The notes beneath the pieces were generated by a model, which was given only the letters and a program-made list of their open reading frames with translations, was not told the origin of the DNA and made no database searches. A program made the translations under genes and the position numbers. Positions 33,934 to 43,861 of a stretch of DNA of 64,000 nt are shown here, piece by piece (within the stretch, counting starts at the first letter, position 1; each line of letters opens with the position of its first letter). The DNA is from an uncultured Lachnospiraceae bacterium (GTDB lineage: Bacteria > Bacillota > Clostridia > Lachnospirales > Lachnospiraceae): the NCBI GenBank assembly GCA_910576975.1, contig CAJTJY010000013.1, positions 1 through 64,000 on the forward strand. Direction: 5' to 3'.

Positions 33934-34824
33934 ATGGGTAAAATTGGGGTAGTTGGAAGCATCAATATGGATATGACGGTAAAGGCAGAACGGATTCCTC
34001 TCAAAGGCGAGACGGTAAAGGGTGGAGATTTAAAGTATATCCCAGGTGGGAAAGGAGCCAATCAAGCCGTTGCCATGGCAAAGCTTGGGGCAGAGGTCGA
34101 GATGTTCGGATGCGTTGGAGATGATGCTGCAGGAATAAGCCTCGTAAAAAATCTGCAGCAAACAGGCGTTGAGACAAAATGCATTAAGACGGTGGCAGGG
34201 ACGTCTACGGGATTGGCAATGATTACAGTAGGGGAAAATGATAATACGATCGTCGTTGTCGCAGGGACAAACGATTGTGTGGACATCGCATATGTGGATC
34301 AGGTCAAGGATTCCCTTTTAGAATGTGAAATTGTCCTGCTACAGCATGAAATACCACAGGAGACGATCGAGCATGTGGTGGAATTGTGCGCAGAAAACGG
34401 TGTCAAGGTAGTCTTAAACCCAGGACCAGCACGGCCAGTAAAACAGGAAATCCTGGAAAAAGTGACATACCTAACGCCCAATGAACATGAAGCCGTGATT
34501 CTGTTTGGAGAAGATGTTTCTTTTGATGAGATGATGAAAAAATATCCTGAAAAACTGGTGATTACGCAAGGTTCCCGCGGGGTTAGCACGTGTCTTAAAA
34601 ATGGAGAGGTGATCCTGGTGCCCGCAAAAAAAGCAAATGTCGTGGATACCACCGGAGCAGGAGACACCTTAAACGGAGCGTTTACGGTAGCTGTCACCGA
34701 AGGGATGGACATTGCAAAAGCCCTGGCATTTGCAAATACGGCGGCAGGACTGTCCACGGAAAAATTCGGGGCGCAGGGAGGAATGCCGTCCCGGGATCAA
34801 GTAAAAAAAGCAATGGAGGAATAA
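33934..34824 (+). CDS. rbsK: Ribokinase
   Basis: 296 residues, PfkB family. ATG 33934 is chosen because AAAGGAG ends nine bases upstream and MGKIGVVGSINMDMTVKAER is the family start. Motifs: PGGKGANQAVAMAKLGAEV (substrate-binding GG region), NPGPARPV, and DTTGAGDTLNGAF with the catalytic Asp and anion hole. Phosphorylates ribose with ATP to ribose 5-phosphate in the cytoplasm. First gene of the rbs operon; rbsD follows after four bases. Confidence 0.93.
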   Translation: MGKIGVVGSINMDMTVKAERIPLKGETVKGGDLKYIPGGKGANQAVAMAKLGAEVEMFGCVGDDAAGISLVKNLQQTGVETKCIKTVAGTSTGLAMITVGENDNTIVVVAGTNDCVDIAYVDQVKDSLLECEIVLLQHEIPQETIEHVVELCAENGVKVVLNPGPARPVKQEILEKVTYLTPNEHEAVILFGEDVSFDEMMKKYPEKLVITQGSRGVSTCLKNGEVILVPAKKANVVDTTGAGDTLNGAFTVAVTEGMDIAKALAFANTAAGLSTEKFGAQGGMPSRDQVKKAMEE

Positions 34825-34828
34825 GAAC

Positions 34829-35236
34829 ATGAAGAGCAATGGCATCCTTAACGCAGACATTTCAAGAGTATTGTCTTACATGGGGCACACCGACACGCTG
34901 GCGGTGGCAGACTGCGGCCTTCCGATTCCAGATGAGACGGAGCGGATCGACTTGGCGCTTAAATTAGGAGTTCCATCTTTTATGGAAGTGCTTCGGGAAG
35001 TCGTCAAAGAGATGAAGATTGAAAAGATTGTTCTTGCCGAGGAGATTCGAGAACAAAATCCTGATATTCTGGAAGAAGTTCTGGCGCTTGTAAACGAGAT
35101 GGGAAGAGAATGCAAGATTTCATATATACCCCATGCCAAGCTAAAAGAAGAGACGAAAACATGCAAGGCGGTGATCAGGACAGGGGAGACCACGCCATAT
35201 GCAAATATTATTCTGCAGTCAGCATGTTTGTTCTGA
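34829..35236 (+). CDS. rbsD: D-ribose pyranase
   Basis: 135 residues, usual length. Starts MKSNGILNADISRVLSYMGHTD with the catalytic His in GHTD; ADCGLPIP and the C-terminal RTGETTPYANIILQSA are hallmark RbsD segments. Converts beta-pyranose to beta-furanose ribose so ribokinase can use it. Begins four bases after rbsK, with the ribosome site in the rbsK 3' end (GGAGGAA). Confidence 0.95.
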   Translation: MKSNGILNADISRVLSYMGHTDTLAVADCGLPIPDETERIDLALKLGVPSFMEVLREVVKEMKIEKIVLAEEIREQNPDILEEVLALVNEMGRECKISYIPHAKLKEETKTCKAVIRTGETTPYANIILQSACLF

Positions 35237-35319
35237 TATGCTTCCATAGAGATACTAGGAAACGATCAAGTACCCAACATCAAATGGATGGGATATCAAA
35301 ATAAAAGGGAGGAATAGAG

Positions 35320-36804
35320 ATGCAGATTGAGATGAAGGGAATCCATAAATCCTTCGGAACGAATCAGGTGCTGAAAGATGCAGGCTTTGTTCTAGGACAT
35401 GGGGAAGTACATGCACTCATGGGAGAAAATGGAGCTGGGAAAAGCACTCTGATGAAGATTTTGACAGGCGTCTACACCAAAGACAAGGGTACGGTTCTGG
35501 TAGACGGTCAGGAAGTGAATTATAAAAATCCCCAAGAAGCGGAAAAGGCGGGGATTGTGTTTATCCATCAGGAGCTGAACGTGCTGTTTGACTTGACGGT
35601 GGAAGAGAATTTGTTTATGGGCAAAGAGATTAAGAACCGTTTTGGATTCTGTAATCAGAAAGCCATGAGGCAAAAAGCGAAAGATGCGCTTGGAAAGCTG
35701 GGAGTGCAGATTGATCCAGGAGAGGTGATGTCTAATCTGTCCGTGGGACAGCAGCAGATGATTGAAATTTGTAAAGCCCTGATGGTCGATGCGAAAGTCA
35801 TCATCATGGATGAGCCTACGGCCGCCCTGACGCAAAGCGAGACAGTAGTGCTCTTTGAAGTGATTCAGTCCCTGCGCAAGTCAGGAGTTTCCATCGTGTA
35901 TATTTCACACCGCATGGAAGAAATATTTGAACTGTGCGACAGGATTAGCGTGCTGCGCGACGGAACATATGTAGGAACCAGGAACATTCCAGAAACCAAT
36001 ATGAATGAAATTGTCAAGCTGATGATCGGGCGTGAAATCGGGGAACGTTATCCAGAACGGAAATGCAAGATTGGAAATACGGTTCTCAAGGTCAGCGGAC
36101 TGACGAAAAAAGGCGTGTTTCAGGATGTATCGTTCGAGGTCAAAGCCGGGGAAGTCTTAGGCGTGTCAGGACTTATGGGCGCAGGCAGAACAGAGGTTAT
36201 GCAAGCTATTTTTGGCAACTTGCCCTATGAATCAGGGAAAATTGAGATTAATGGCAAAGAAGTGTCAATCAAGTCTCCGATCCAGGCGATGAAAAACGGC
36301 ATTGGCTTTATTACGGAGGACCGAAAAGTGGAAGGGTTGATGTTGGAGGAAAGCATTGAAAAAAATATTGCGCTCGCCAACCTGCCGATCATTTCCAAGA
36401 GCCATGTGATAGACCGCAAGAAAGAAAGGAACCTTGTCACAAAGGGAATCAAGGAGCTACATATTCGGTGCTTTGGTCCTTTCCATGAGTGCAGCAACTT
36501 AAGCGGCGGCAATCAGCAGAAAGTAGTATTTGCAAAATGGGTATACACAGATCCTAAAATTCTGATTCTCGATGAACCGACCAGAGGCGTGGATATCGGG
36601 GCGAAAAAAGAAATTTACAGCATCATCAATGACTTGGCGCAAAAAGGGGTTGCCATTATCATGGTATCCTCCGAGCTGCCCGAGGTGCTTGGCATGAGCG
36701 ACCGCGTGATGGTTGTCCGTGAAGGCGTGGTGACAGGAATTATTTACAAGGGAGAAGCAAACCAGGAAAATATCATGACATTAGCGACAGGAGGTATGAT
36801 TTAA
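35320..36804 (+). CDS. rbsA: Ribose ABC transporter, dual ATP-binding protein
   Basis: 494 residues with two ATPase domains, as in sugar CUT2 systems. N-domain: Walker A GENGAGKST, signature LSVGQQQMIEICKAL, Walker B VIIMDEPTAAL. C-domain: degenerate Walker A region GLMGAGRTE, ITEDRKVEGL, signature LSGGNQQKVVFAKW, Walker B ILILDEPTRGVDIGAK. The permease start overlaps its stop by one base (36804). AAAAGGGAGG precedes ATG. Confidence 0.95.
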   Translation: MQIEMKGIHKSFGTNQVLKDAGFVLGHGEVHALMGENGAGKSTLMKILTGVYTKDKGTVLVDGQEVNYKNPQEAEKAGIVFIHQELNVLFDLTVEENLFMGKEIKNRFGFCNQKAMRQKAKDALGKLGVQIDPGEVMSNLSVGQQQMIEICKALMVDAKVIIMDEPTAALTQSETVVLFEVIQSLRKSGVSIVYISHRMEEIFELCDRISVLRDGTYVGTRNIPETNMNEIVKLMIGREIGERYPERKCKIGNTVLKVSGLTKKGVFQDVSFEVKAGEVLGVSGLMGAGRTEVMQAIFGNLPYESGKIEINGKEVSIKSPIQAMKNGIGFITEDRKVEGLMLEESIEKNIALANLPIISKSHVIDRKKERNLVTKGIKELHIRCFGPFHECSNLSGGNQQKVVFAKWVYTDPKILILDEPTRGVDIGAKKEIYSIINDLAQKGVAIIMVSSELPEVLGMSDRVMVVREGVVTGIIYKGEANQENIMTLATGGMI

Positions 36805-37745
36805 TGGAAGCAAATAAGAAAAAAATTATGGATCATATACAGGATCTGGGCGCCCTTATCGCGCTGTTACTGCTGGTTGTAGGCATTAGTATCATAAGTC
36901 CTGAATTCAGGACGGGAAGCAACTTTTTATCACTGCTGCGTCAGTCGTCAATTAACGGGTTGATTGCATTTGGAATGACCTGCGTGATCCTCACAGACGC
37001 TATTGACCTGTCTGTTGGTTCTGTTCTGGCATTGAGCACGGTGCTCTGTGCAGGCATGATATCATCCGGAGTTCCGGCAGGGCTTGCAATGATTCTGGCT
37101 TTGGTAATCGGAACTGCGCTTGGAGCTGTCAGCGGATTTCTGGTAACCAAAGGAAGGCTTCAGGCTTTCATTGCAACGTTGATCACGATGACGGTTTACC
37201 GTGGAGCAACGATGATCTTTACAGGTGGAAAGCCGATTTCTAACTTGGGAGACAGCTTTGTGCTGAAATTGGTGGGAAGAGGAAACCTTTTCAATATTCC
37301 GATTCCGGTCATCCTGTTGGTTTTGATCTTTGTCGGATTTTATTTCTTGCTGAACAAGACTACTTTTGGACGCGCAGTCTATGCAACTGGAAGCAATTGG
37401 AAGTGTGCGAAGCTTGCTGGCATCAATATTGACCGCACAAAAATCATCGTATATGCGATTTCTGGATTTATGTCTGCGTTAGCTGGACTAATCCTGCTGT
37501 CTAGGCTTGGTTCTGCACAGCCCACGCTTGGAGATGGATACGAGCTTGACGCAATCGCAGCCGTAGCCTTGGGCGGAACAAGCATGAGCGGCGGTCGCGG
37601 AAAGATTTATGGAACGTTGATCGGCGTATTGATTATCGCGGTATTAAATAACGGACTTAACATCCTTGGCGTATCTTCTTACTATCAGGATGTGATTAAA
37701 GGATTCGTAATCCTGGTTGCCGTATTATCAGATCGCAAGAGATAA
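36804..37745 (+). CDS. rbsC: Ribose ABC transporter permease
   Basis: 313 residues, 8-10 membrane segments, CUT2 permease. Family motifs: NGLIAFGMTCVILTDAIDLSVGSVLAL and the EAA-like AVALGGTSMSGGRGKIYGTLIGVLI. Overlaps rbsA by one base (TAATG), giving translational coupling. Works with RbsA and RbsB. Confidence 0.95.
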   Translation: MEANKKKIMDHIQDLGALIALLLLVVGISIISPEFRTGSNFLSLLRQSSINGLIAFGMTCVILTDAIDLSVGSVLALSTVLCAGMISSGVPAGLAMILALVIGTALGAVSGFLVTKGRLQAFIATLITMTVYRGATMIFTGGKPISNLGDSFVLKLVGRGNLFNIPIPVILLVLIFVGFYFLLNKTTFGRAVYATGSNWKCAKLAGINIDRTKIIVYAISGFMSALAGLILLSRLGSAQPTLGDGYELDAIAAVALGGTSMSGGRGKIYGTLIGVLIIAVLNNGLNILGVSSYYQDVIKGFVILVAVLSDRKR

Positions 37746-37788
37746 TCTGCGTTGCAATTTGGGATGGATTAAGGAAAGGAGAAAATGG

Positions 37789-38706
37789 ATGATGAAAAGA
37801 ATAGCAAGTATTCTGCTGGTATTGTGTATGGTATTTGGCATGACAGGGTGCAACGCAATCACGATTGACGGCGAGGGCGAAGCGCTCGAAGGCGCTGGAA
37901 ACGGTTCGATTGGACTTTCTGTCTCAACGTTAAATAATCCCTTTTTTGTCTCTCTTGCGGAGGGAGCGAAATCCGCAGCCGAAAAAGAGGGCGTAAGTTT
38001 GTCGGTCGCAGACGCTGGGGACGATAGTGCGAAACAGCAAAATGACATTGAGGATTTAATTTCCAAGAACGTCAGCGTATTGATTGTAAATCCGGTGGAC
38101 TCTGACGCAGTGGCGCCCGCAGTGCAGAATGCGATTTCCAAAGGGATCAAAGTGATTTCTGTCGACCGCGTGGTAAATGGCGTTGACGTGGACTGCCAGA
38201 TTGCGTCTGACAATGTGGCTGGTGCGAAAATGGCTACCGAATATTTGATTGAACAGATTGGCGAAGGCGCAAAGGTAGCCGAGCTGCAAGGAGTGCCTGG
38301 AGCCTCTGCCACCATCGATCGTGGCGCAGGATTCCATGAAGCAGCAGATCAGGCCTTGGATGTAGTGGCGAGCCAGAGCGCTAACTTCGACCGTGCAGAA
38401 GGCATGACAGTTATGGAGAATGTGCTGCAGTCAGATGGTTCGATCAAAGGCGTATTTGCTCACAATGATGAGATGGCATTGGGTGCGCTGCAGGCAATTG
38501 CGGCAACTGGAAAGGATATCAAGGTCGTTGGCTTTGACGCTACTGATGATGCGGTAAGCGAAGTCAAAGCAGGAAGAATGATAGCGACCGTTGCCCAGAA
38601 GCCGGAATTGATGGGTGAAACGGCAATTCTTACGGCAATTCGCCTAATCGCCGGGGAGGAAGTAGAGAAATCCCTGCCTGTAGAAGTGGAATTGATTACA
38701 AAATAA
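37789..38706 (+). CDS. rbsB: Ribose-binding lipoprotein
   Basis: 305 residues. Start at 37789 (or 37792) follows AAGGAAAGGAG; lipoprotein signal with lipobox MTGC. Type I periplasmic-binding fold: SVSTLNNPFFVSLAEGAKSAA, the NPVDSDAV loop, VISVDRVVNG, GVPGASATIDRGAGFHEAA, and FAHNDEMALGALQAI with the sugar-contacting Asn-Asp, then GFDATDDAV. Lipid-anchored receptor for RbsAC. A terminator at 38732 ends the operon. Confidence 0.93.
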   Translation: MMKRIASILLVLCMVFGMTGCNAITIDGEGEALEGAGNGSIGLSVSTLNNPFFVSLAEGAKSAAEKEGVSLSVADAGDDSAKQQNDIEDLISKNVSVLIVNPVDSDAVAPAVQNAISKGIKVISVDRVVNGVDVDCQIASDNVAGAKMATEYLIEQIGEGAKVAELQGVPGASATIDRGAGFHEAADQALDVVASQSANFDRAEGMTVMENVLQSDGSIKGVFAHNDEMALGALQAIAATGKDIKVVGFDATDDAVSEVKAGRMIATVAQKPELMGETAILTAIRLIAGEEVEKSLPVEVELITK

Positions 38707-38731
38707 TAAAGCATAGATAGGATATATCAAA

Positions 38732-38777
38732 GGGGCGCCGCAAACTGTCTTTCTGACAAAGCGGCGTCCTCGTTTTA
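38732..38777 (+). terminator. Terminator of the rbs operon
   Basis: Stem GGGGCGCCGC (38732-38741) with GCGGCGTCC (38761-38769), then CGTTTTATCTT. Confidence 0.8.
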
Positions 38778-39146
38778 TCTTAAGATTAGAGTGTCAAAAT
38801 GTATGGATGCGTGGCGCCTGATACACAGATTGCTATGGCGCAGCTGTCAGCAAAGTATTATTATGGGCTGCCCCCTGGCAAAGAGCAGCCAAGAGTACAG
38901 CTTCCGGTTACTTGATGCCTTGCATGGAGACGGTAGATTTGCAGGGAAGACCGAAATCCTTTATTGAGAACTTGACAGATAATCTTTATCAGTGGTATCG
39001 GGATATGCAGCCGTTAACCAATGCATGCGGGCTTCTTTTTGACATTAAAATTTATCAGAACAATAATCAAAAGCTTTTAATGCATTTTTCCTGTTTGAAA
39101 GTTAGCATAGAGCTCATTTAGGTGCATCGGCGCATAAGCCTGCGCT
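38778..39146 (+). other. Gap with a possibly decayed reading frame
   Basis: From 38797 the plus strand reads YGCVAPDTQIAMAQLS then YYYGLPPGKEQPRVQLPVT before a stop; in another frame from 38912 it continues GRPKSFIENLTDNLYQWYRD. The two pieces could be one frameshifted, truncated protein, but I do not recognise it and there is no ribosome site. Otherwise empty. Confidence 0.3.
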
Positions 39147-40019
39147 TTATTTTTCTTGCTGTTGGCCTGTCTTGTCCCCATTCTGGCACTGATTCCGGTA
39201 AGCCATGGGGCTTAAGCCTTTGATGCGGCGGAAGCTCTGAGAGAAATAACTTGGCGAGGAAAAGCCAAGTATGCCGGCAATCTGAGAGAGCGACATGTGG
39301 GTCTCCGAGAGAAGGCGCAAGCTTTCCTGAATCCGGCAGGATAAAACGTAATTGATAGGAGAGGTGCCATATTCCCGGCTGAAAGCATGAGCCAGATAGT
39401 ATTTGCTGACATGGGCAACGGCCGCAAGGTTGTCAAGCGTCAGGGTTTCCTTGAAATGAGTTTCAATATAGCGGCGCACAACGGCGCATTCTTTGCTTGG
39501 CTTTTGGATGGCTGGCGTAAAAGTAACCGTAAACTGGCTGCGGCGCACTAGAAGCAGCAAGACGATTTCTAGAAGATTCTGGCAGATCGTGCCATAGCCT
39601 GGAAGCCGGGTCTCGATTTCCTTGAGAAGGAAGCGCAAATAATGCAGTATTTGTTCTCCTCCAGACTGAAAATGGATCACGGAATAGCCGTCGCCTTCAT
39701 CATCTCCGGAGATGGTCTCAAGACCGTCTATTCCCATGACGATGTATTCCAGAGGATGTTCGTCAGAGCTAAGTTCTGTATGTTCCGTGCCAGGATTGAC
39801 GATAATGACGTCGCTTACGCCGATGGGAATCGTTTTCCCGGTAAGACTTAAGAAACCAGAGCCGCCGGTGACAAAAAACATTTCGGTGCTGGGATGGGTA
39901 TGAGGAATGGAATGCCACTCCGGGCTATAGCGCGTAACGCTGATATAAAGCAGCTTGGTGACGGAGCGGTCTATAGGGTCGGCTGGCAGTGGATCAAGGA
40001 CATAATGGTTCGTGCTCAT
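39147..40019 (-). CDS. AraC-family regulator with N-terminal cupin domain
   Basis: 290 residues from ATG 40019 (AAGGAGA upstream). Cupin, residues about 30-110 (HSIPHTHPSTEMFFVTGG, VNPGTEHTELSS), then two HTH motifs at the C terminus (LTLDNLAAVAHVSKYYLAHAF and LSQIAGILGFSSPSYFSQSF, GLSPMAYR). It is divergent from a sugar ABC transporter and likely activates it in response to its sugar. An upstream in-frame extension to 40205 would add a hydrophobic helix but has no good ribosome site. Confidence 0.88.
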   Translation of the reverse strand: MSTNHYVLDPLPADPIDRSVTKLLYISVTRYSPEWHSIPHTHPSTEMFFVTGGSGFLSLTGKTIPIGVSDVIIVNPGTEHTELSSDEHPLEYIVMGIDGLETISGDDEGDGYSVIHFQSGGEQILHYLRFLLKEIETRLPGYGTICQNLLEIVLLLLVRRSQFTVTFTPAIQKPSKECAVVRRYIETHFKETLTLDNLAAVAHVSKYYLAHAFSREYGTSPINYVLSCRIQESLRLLSETHMSLSQIAGILGFSSPSYFSQSFRRIKGLSPMAYRNQCQNGDKTGQQQEK

Positions 40020-40460
40020 AAAAACAGGTCTCCTTTGGCGAGGGGCGGCAATTTGAAACAATAACAAATTTGCCGTTGTAAGTCTGTGCAGAATTCTGCC
40101 AGATGACGGACAATAGGGCAGCAATAACAATAAAATCAAGACAATAAAGATAAAAAGCTTTTTTCGTATTGCTTCCATTATAATGCCTTTGCATGAAAAT
40201 AACAAGAGAAATTCGAGAAATATACCAGTTAAGGACTCGAAATTGCAGGAGCGAAAAGGAAGAAATTCGTCAACCTGTATAGATAAACGGGAAATTATGC
40301 AAATAAATATATTAAAATATCCAAAATAGACAAGATATATAAAGAAGTGAGCAATATTGATATTGGAAAGATAATAGGTGATTGCTATACTAAAACAGAC
40401 AGTTGGGAGTTACATAAAAACCAAATGATCACACATTTTTAGTCAGGAGGTAGAAGATTA
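40020..40460. other. Divergent control region, AraC gene / sugar ABC operon
   Basis: About 440 bases without a supported gene. The right part is AT-rich and should hold the operon promoter and the AraC direct-repeat sites; candidate boxes TTGATATTGGAAAG and TGCTATACT lie near 40355-40391, but spacing is not convincing. Confidence 0.4.
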
Positions 40461-41912
40461 ATGAAAAGGAAAATGCTCAGTATTCTTTTAGTGGCTGCGC
40501 TTGCCACGTCTGCATTGACAGGATGCGGTAAGAAGAGCGAGGAGCCAGCGACGGACACACCTAGCACGACAGAGCAGGATGAGCCCACGAACGAAGAGCA
40601 GGGTGAGGAGCCCACAGACACAACGGAGGAGCCCGAAGAAGAGGCGGATAACCAGACAGCCGGCGGAAAAATTGAAGTAGCAGCGCTTGAGGGCGGTTAT
40701 GGCAAGACGATCTGGGAAGACGTATGCAAGGCTTTTACAGAGGAAACAGGCATCGAAGTGGAGCTGCTCACAAGCAAGGTGTTGGAAGATGAGATTGGAC
40801 CATCTATGCAGGCAGGAGATTATCCTGACGTGATTCATCTTGCAACTGGTCGTGAGAAAGGGTTGACAGAGACCTTTATCAAGGATAAGAACATTGTTGA
40901 CATTACTGATGTTCTGTCCATGACAGTACCTGGAGAGGACGCTGTAGTGAGCGATAAGATTGCTGGCGGCTTTACCGAGACCAGTCTGACCAATCCTTAT
41001 GGAGATGGCAAGACTTATCTGGCACCGATGTTCTATTCTCCCTGCGGCTTGTTCTACAACGCAGGCCTGATGGAAGAGAAAGGTTGGGAAGTGCCTACCA
41101 CATGGGATGAGATGTGGGAATTGGGCGACAAGGCGAAAGCAGAGGGCATTTCTCTGTTTACCTATCCGACCACTGGTTACTTTGATGCATTTTTCTATGC
41201 GCTGATGTATTCCGCAGGCGGTCCTGAGTTCTTTGACAAGGCTACCAAATATGAGGAAGGCATCTGGGATTCCGAAGAGGCAAAGACTTGCTTCGACATC
41301 GTGGCAAAATTGGCAACTTATACAGAACCTAGCACACCTGCTCAGGCAAATGACCAGGACTTCACAAAGAATCAGCAGCTGGTTCTTGACAACAAGGCTC
41401 TGTTTATGCCGAATGGTACTTGGATTGTAGGCGAGATGGCAAATGCTCCTAGAGAAGACGGTTTCAAATGGGGCATGACTGCATTGCCAGCAGTAAAAGA
41501 AGGCGGCGATGGATACAGCTATACCTGGTTTGAGCAGGCATGGATTCCAGGCGGCGCTGAGAATCCGGATGGAGCAAAACAGTTTATCGCATTCCTTTAC
41601 AGTGACAAAGCATGTGAGATTTTTGCAAGCGCTGTAGATGCAGATGGAAATCCTGTACCAGCAGTTCAGCCTGTTATCGGTATTGCTGATATGCTCGAAG
41701 GCGATAATAAGATGTTCTATTCCATCTATGATGACGGAGCAAAGGCTGCTATGGGTAACTTTGCTGCATACGATTCTGTTGTAGGCGTTACCAACCGTGA
41801 GGTATGGTTTGATCCAGTAAACTCTCTGGTATCTGGTGACAAGACACAAGAGGATTGGGTTAACGGAATTAAGGAGATGAACGATCAGATGCGTGAGAAT
41901 CTGGTTCAGTAG
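40461..41912 (+). CDS. Sugar ABC transporter substrate-binding lipoprotein (CUT1)
   Basis: 483 residues. Lipobox LTGC (Cys about 22), a long acidic Thr/Glu/Pro linker to about residue 65, then a type II binding-protein fold (ALEGGYGKTIWEDVCKAFTEETGIEVE, DYPDVIHLATG, FYNAGLMEEKGWEVPTTWDEMWE, GTWIVGEMANAP). Specificity cannot be read from sequence; the fold fits oligosaccharides or disaccharides. AGGAGG precedes ATG. A terminator between it and the permeases (41986) would raise binding-protein level over permease level. Confidence 0.9.
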   Translation: MKRKMLSILLVAALATSALTGCGKKSEEPATDTPSTTEQDEPTNEEQGEEPTDTTEEPEEEADNQTAGGKIEVAALEGGYGKTIWEDVCKAFTEETGIEVELLTSKVLEDEIGPSMQAGDYPDVIHLATGREKGLTETFIKDKNIVDITDVLSMTVPGEDAVVSDKIAGGFTETSLTNPYGDGKTYLAPMFYSPCGLFYNAGLMEEKGWEVPTTWDEMWELGDKAKAEGISLFTYPTTGYFDAFFYALMYSAGGPEFFDKATKYEEGIWDSEEAKTCFDIVAKLATYTEPSTPAQANDQDFTKNQQLVLDNKALFMPNGTWIVGEMANAPREDGFKWGMTALPAVKEGGDGYSYTWFEQAWIPGGAENPDGAKQFIAFLYSDKACEIFASAVDADGNPVPAVQPVIGIADMLEGDNKMFYSIYDDGAKAAMGNFAAYDSVVGVTNREVWFDPVNSLVSGDKTQEDWVNGIKEMNDQMRENLVQ

Positions 41913-41985
41913 TTAAGATTCGTAGAATGCGGATAATATTGCCGATGTAAGCTTATTGTTTCGGCGATGGAAAAGTGAATGAAGA

Positions 41986-42020
41986 AACGGCGGTGGCAGG
42001 CTGTTCACCGCCGTTTTTTT
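41986..42020 (+). terminator. Intra-operon terminator after the binding protein gene
   Basis: Perfect 10-bp stem AACGGCGGTG (41986-41995) with CACCGCCGTT (42006-42015), then seven Ts. Likely partial, letting some transcripts reach the permease genes. Confidence 0.9.
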
Positions 42021-42064
42021 AAAGGAAATACCATAATTCCGAAAGGGGAAAGGAGTTCTGAGAT

Positions 42065-42952
42065 ATGAAAAAACGTTCAGGACGCAGTGCATTTGTCTTT
42101 TTATGTGCGGCACCCGCAGTTATACTGTTCATAATTTTTATGATTATTCCTACAATTAATGTCTTTAGAATGTCTCTCTTTAGGAGAAGCGCATATTCTC
42201 CCACTGAACAATTTATAGGGCTGGATAACTTTACGACATTGATGAATGATGCAAAATTCATCCGCTCCATGCAAAATACAATTCTTTTGATTGTGGTGGT
42301 AACCATTGTTACTTTTGCGTTTGCGCTGGTGTTTGCAGCCATTTTGACTAGGGAGAAAATTAAAGGTCAAAATTTCTTCCGTATTATATTTTACATACCA
42401 AATATTTTATCCGTTGTGGTAATTTCAGCTATTTTCAGTGCTATTTATGATACGAATCACGGTACGCTGAACAGCCTTTTGTCTTTGTTTTCCGGAAAGA
42501 CGGTGACGATCTTATGGAAAGGAGAGAGCATGGTAATGACCAGTTTGATTATCGCCATGGTTTGGCAGGCGATTGGTTATTACATGGTTATGTATATGGC
42601 TTCTATGGCTAGTGTTCCCCAGAGCTTGTATGAGAGTGCAGGACTTGACGGAGCAGGCAAGATCACTCAGTTCTTCCAAGTTACACTGCCATTGATTTGG
42701 ACCAATATTCGTACAACGCTGACTTTCTTTATCATCAGTACGATTAACATGGCGTTTTTGTTCGTGAAAGCCATGACCTCCGGTGGCCCCAACGGCGCTT
42801 CCGAGGTGGCGTTATCCTATATGTATAAGCAGGCCTACACCAATTCTTCTTATGGCTATGGAATGGCTATAGGTGCGCTGGTCTTTCTGTTTTCCTTCGG
42901 ATTGTCGGCGTTGGTGAATGTGGTTACCAAGCGTGAACCGTTGGAATTTTAA
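42065..42952 (+). CDS. Sugar ABC transporter permease, MalF/UgpA type
   Basis: 295 residues, six membrane helices. LFRRSAYSPTEQFIGLDNFTTLM in the first loop and the EAA loop ESAGLDGAGKITQFFQVTLPLIW are CUT1 hallmarks. AAAGGAG before ATG. Forms a heterodimer with the next gene's product. No ATPase is encoded nearby, so a shared MsmK-type ATPase elsewhere is expected. Confidence 0.92.
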   Translation: MKKRSGRSAFVFLCAAPAVILFIIFMIIPTINVFRMSLFRRSAYSPTEQFIGLDNFTTLMNDAKFIRSMQNTILLIVVVTIVTFAFALVFAAILTREKIKGQNFFRIIFYIPNILSVVVISAIFSAIYDTNHGTLNSLLSLFSGKTVTILWKGESMVMTSLIIAMVWQAIGYYMVMYMASMASVPQSLYESAGLDGAGKITQFFQVTLPLIWTNIRTTLTFFIISTINMAFLFVKAMTSGGPNGASEVALSYMYKQAYTNSSYGYGMAIGALVFLFSFGLSALVNVVTKREPLEF

Positions 42953-42964
42953 GGAGGGCAGTCA

Positions 42965-43852
42965 ATGGAACAGAGGAAAAAATCATCAGCCGAATGGCTG
43001 TATAAAATATTTATTTATGTGGCGCTGATTACTCTGGTTATCTGTATCTTTGTGCCAGTGGCTTGGGTATTCATGGCATCCATAAAGGAAAACAGTGAAT
43101 TTTATGGAAATCCATGGGCTATGCCTGCCGGATTTTATTTCCAGAACTTCGTTGATGCCTGGGGAAAAGCCAGGATGGGCGAATATCTGTTGAATTCTGT
43201 CATAGTAACAGTATTAGCGTTGCTGATCTTGTTGGTAGTGGCGCTCCCAGCGGCTTATGTATTGTCTCGTTTTGAATTTAAAGGACGGAAATTTTGGAAT
43301 GCGGCTTTTATGGGAGGCCTTTTTATCAATGTAAATTATATCGTAGTGCCTATTTTTCTTATGTTAGTGGACGGAGATAAATTTTTCCTGAATAATTTTG
43401 GCAAAGGCTTTTTGCTGAATAATATTTTTGTTCTGGCTGTGGTGTATGCCGCTACAGCGTTGCCTTTTACAATTTATCTCTTGTCAGGATACTTTTCCAC
43501 ATTGGCTCATGATTATGAAGAAGCGGCCTATATCGATGGGGCGGGCTATGGAAGAACCATGATAAAGATTATTTTTCCTATGGCGCAGCCTTCTATCATT
43601 ACAATAATTCTGTTTAACTTCTTGTCTTTCTGGAATGAATATATTATAGCGATGACTCTTTTGTCAGATCCAAAAGGCGGAAGGACCTTGCCAGTAGGGT
43701 TGATGCAGCTGACGCAGGCGCAGCAGTCAGCGGCTCAGTACGGTCAGCTTTATGCAGGTTTGGTACTGGTAATGCTGCCTACTCTGATTCTTTACATCTG
43801 CGTACAGAAGAAGCTGACACAGGGAATGACCTTGGGCGGTCTGAAAGGGTAA
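42965..43852 (+). CDS. Sugar ABC transporter permease, MalG/UgpE type
   Basis: 295 residues, six helices. PVAWVFMASIKENSEFYGNPW after helix 1, and the EAA loop EEAAYIDGAGYGRTMIKIIFPMAQP. Starts 12 bases after the MalF-like gene with AAGGAGGG. Partner of the preceding permease. Confidence 0.92.
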   Translation: MEQRKKSSAEWLYKIFIYVALITLVICIFVPVAWVFMASIKENSEFYGNPWAMPAGFYFQNFVDAWGKARMGEYLLNSVIVTVLALLILLVVALPAAYVLSRFEFKGRKFWNAAFMGGLFINVNYIVVPIFLMLVDGDKFFLNNFGKGFLLNNIFVLAVVYAATALPFTIYLLSGYFSTLAHDYEEAAYIDGAGYGRTMIKIIFPMAQPSIITIILFNFLSFWNEYIIAMTLLSDPKGGRTLPVGLMQLTQAQQSAAQYGQLYAGLVLVMLPTLILYICVQKKLTQGMTLGGLKG

Positions 43853-43861
43853 GGTGAGAGT

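Noticed and set aside
40020..40205. N-terminal membrane extension of the AraC regulator
   Set aside because: The hydrophobic stretch is in frame but lacks a ribosome site, whereas ATG 40019 has AAGGAGA and starts the cupin normally.
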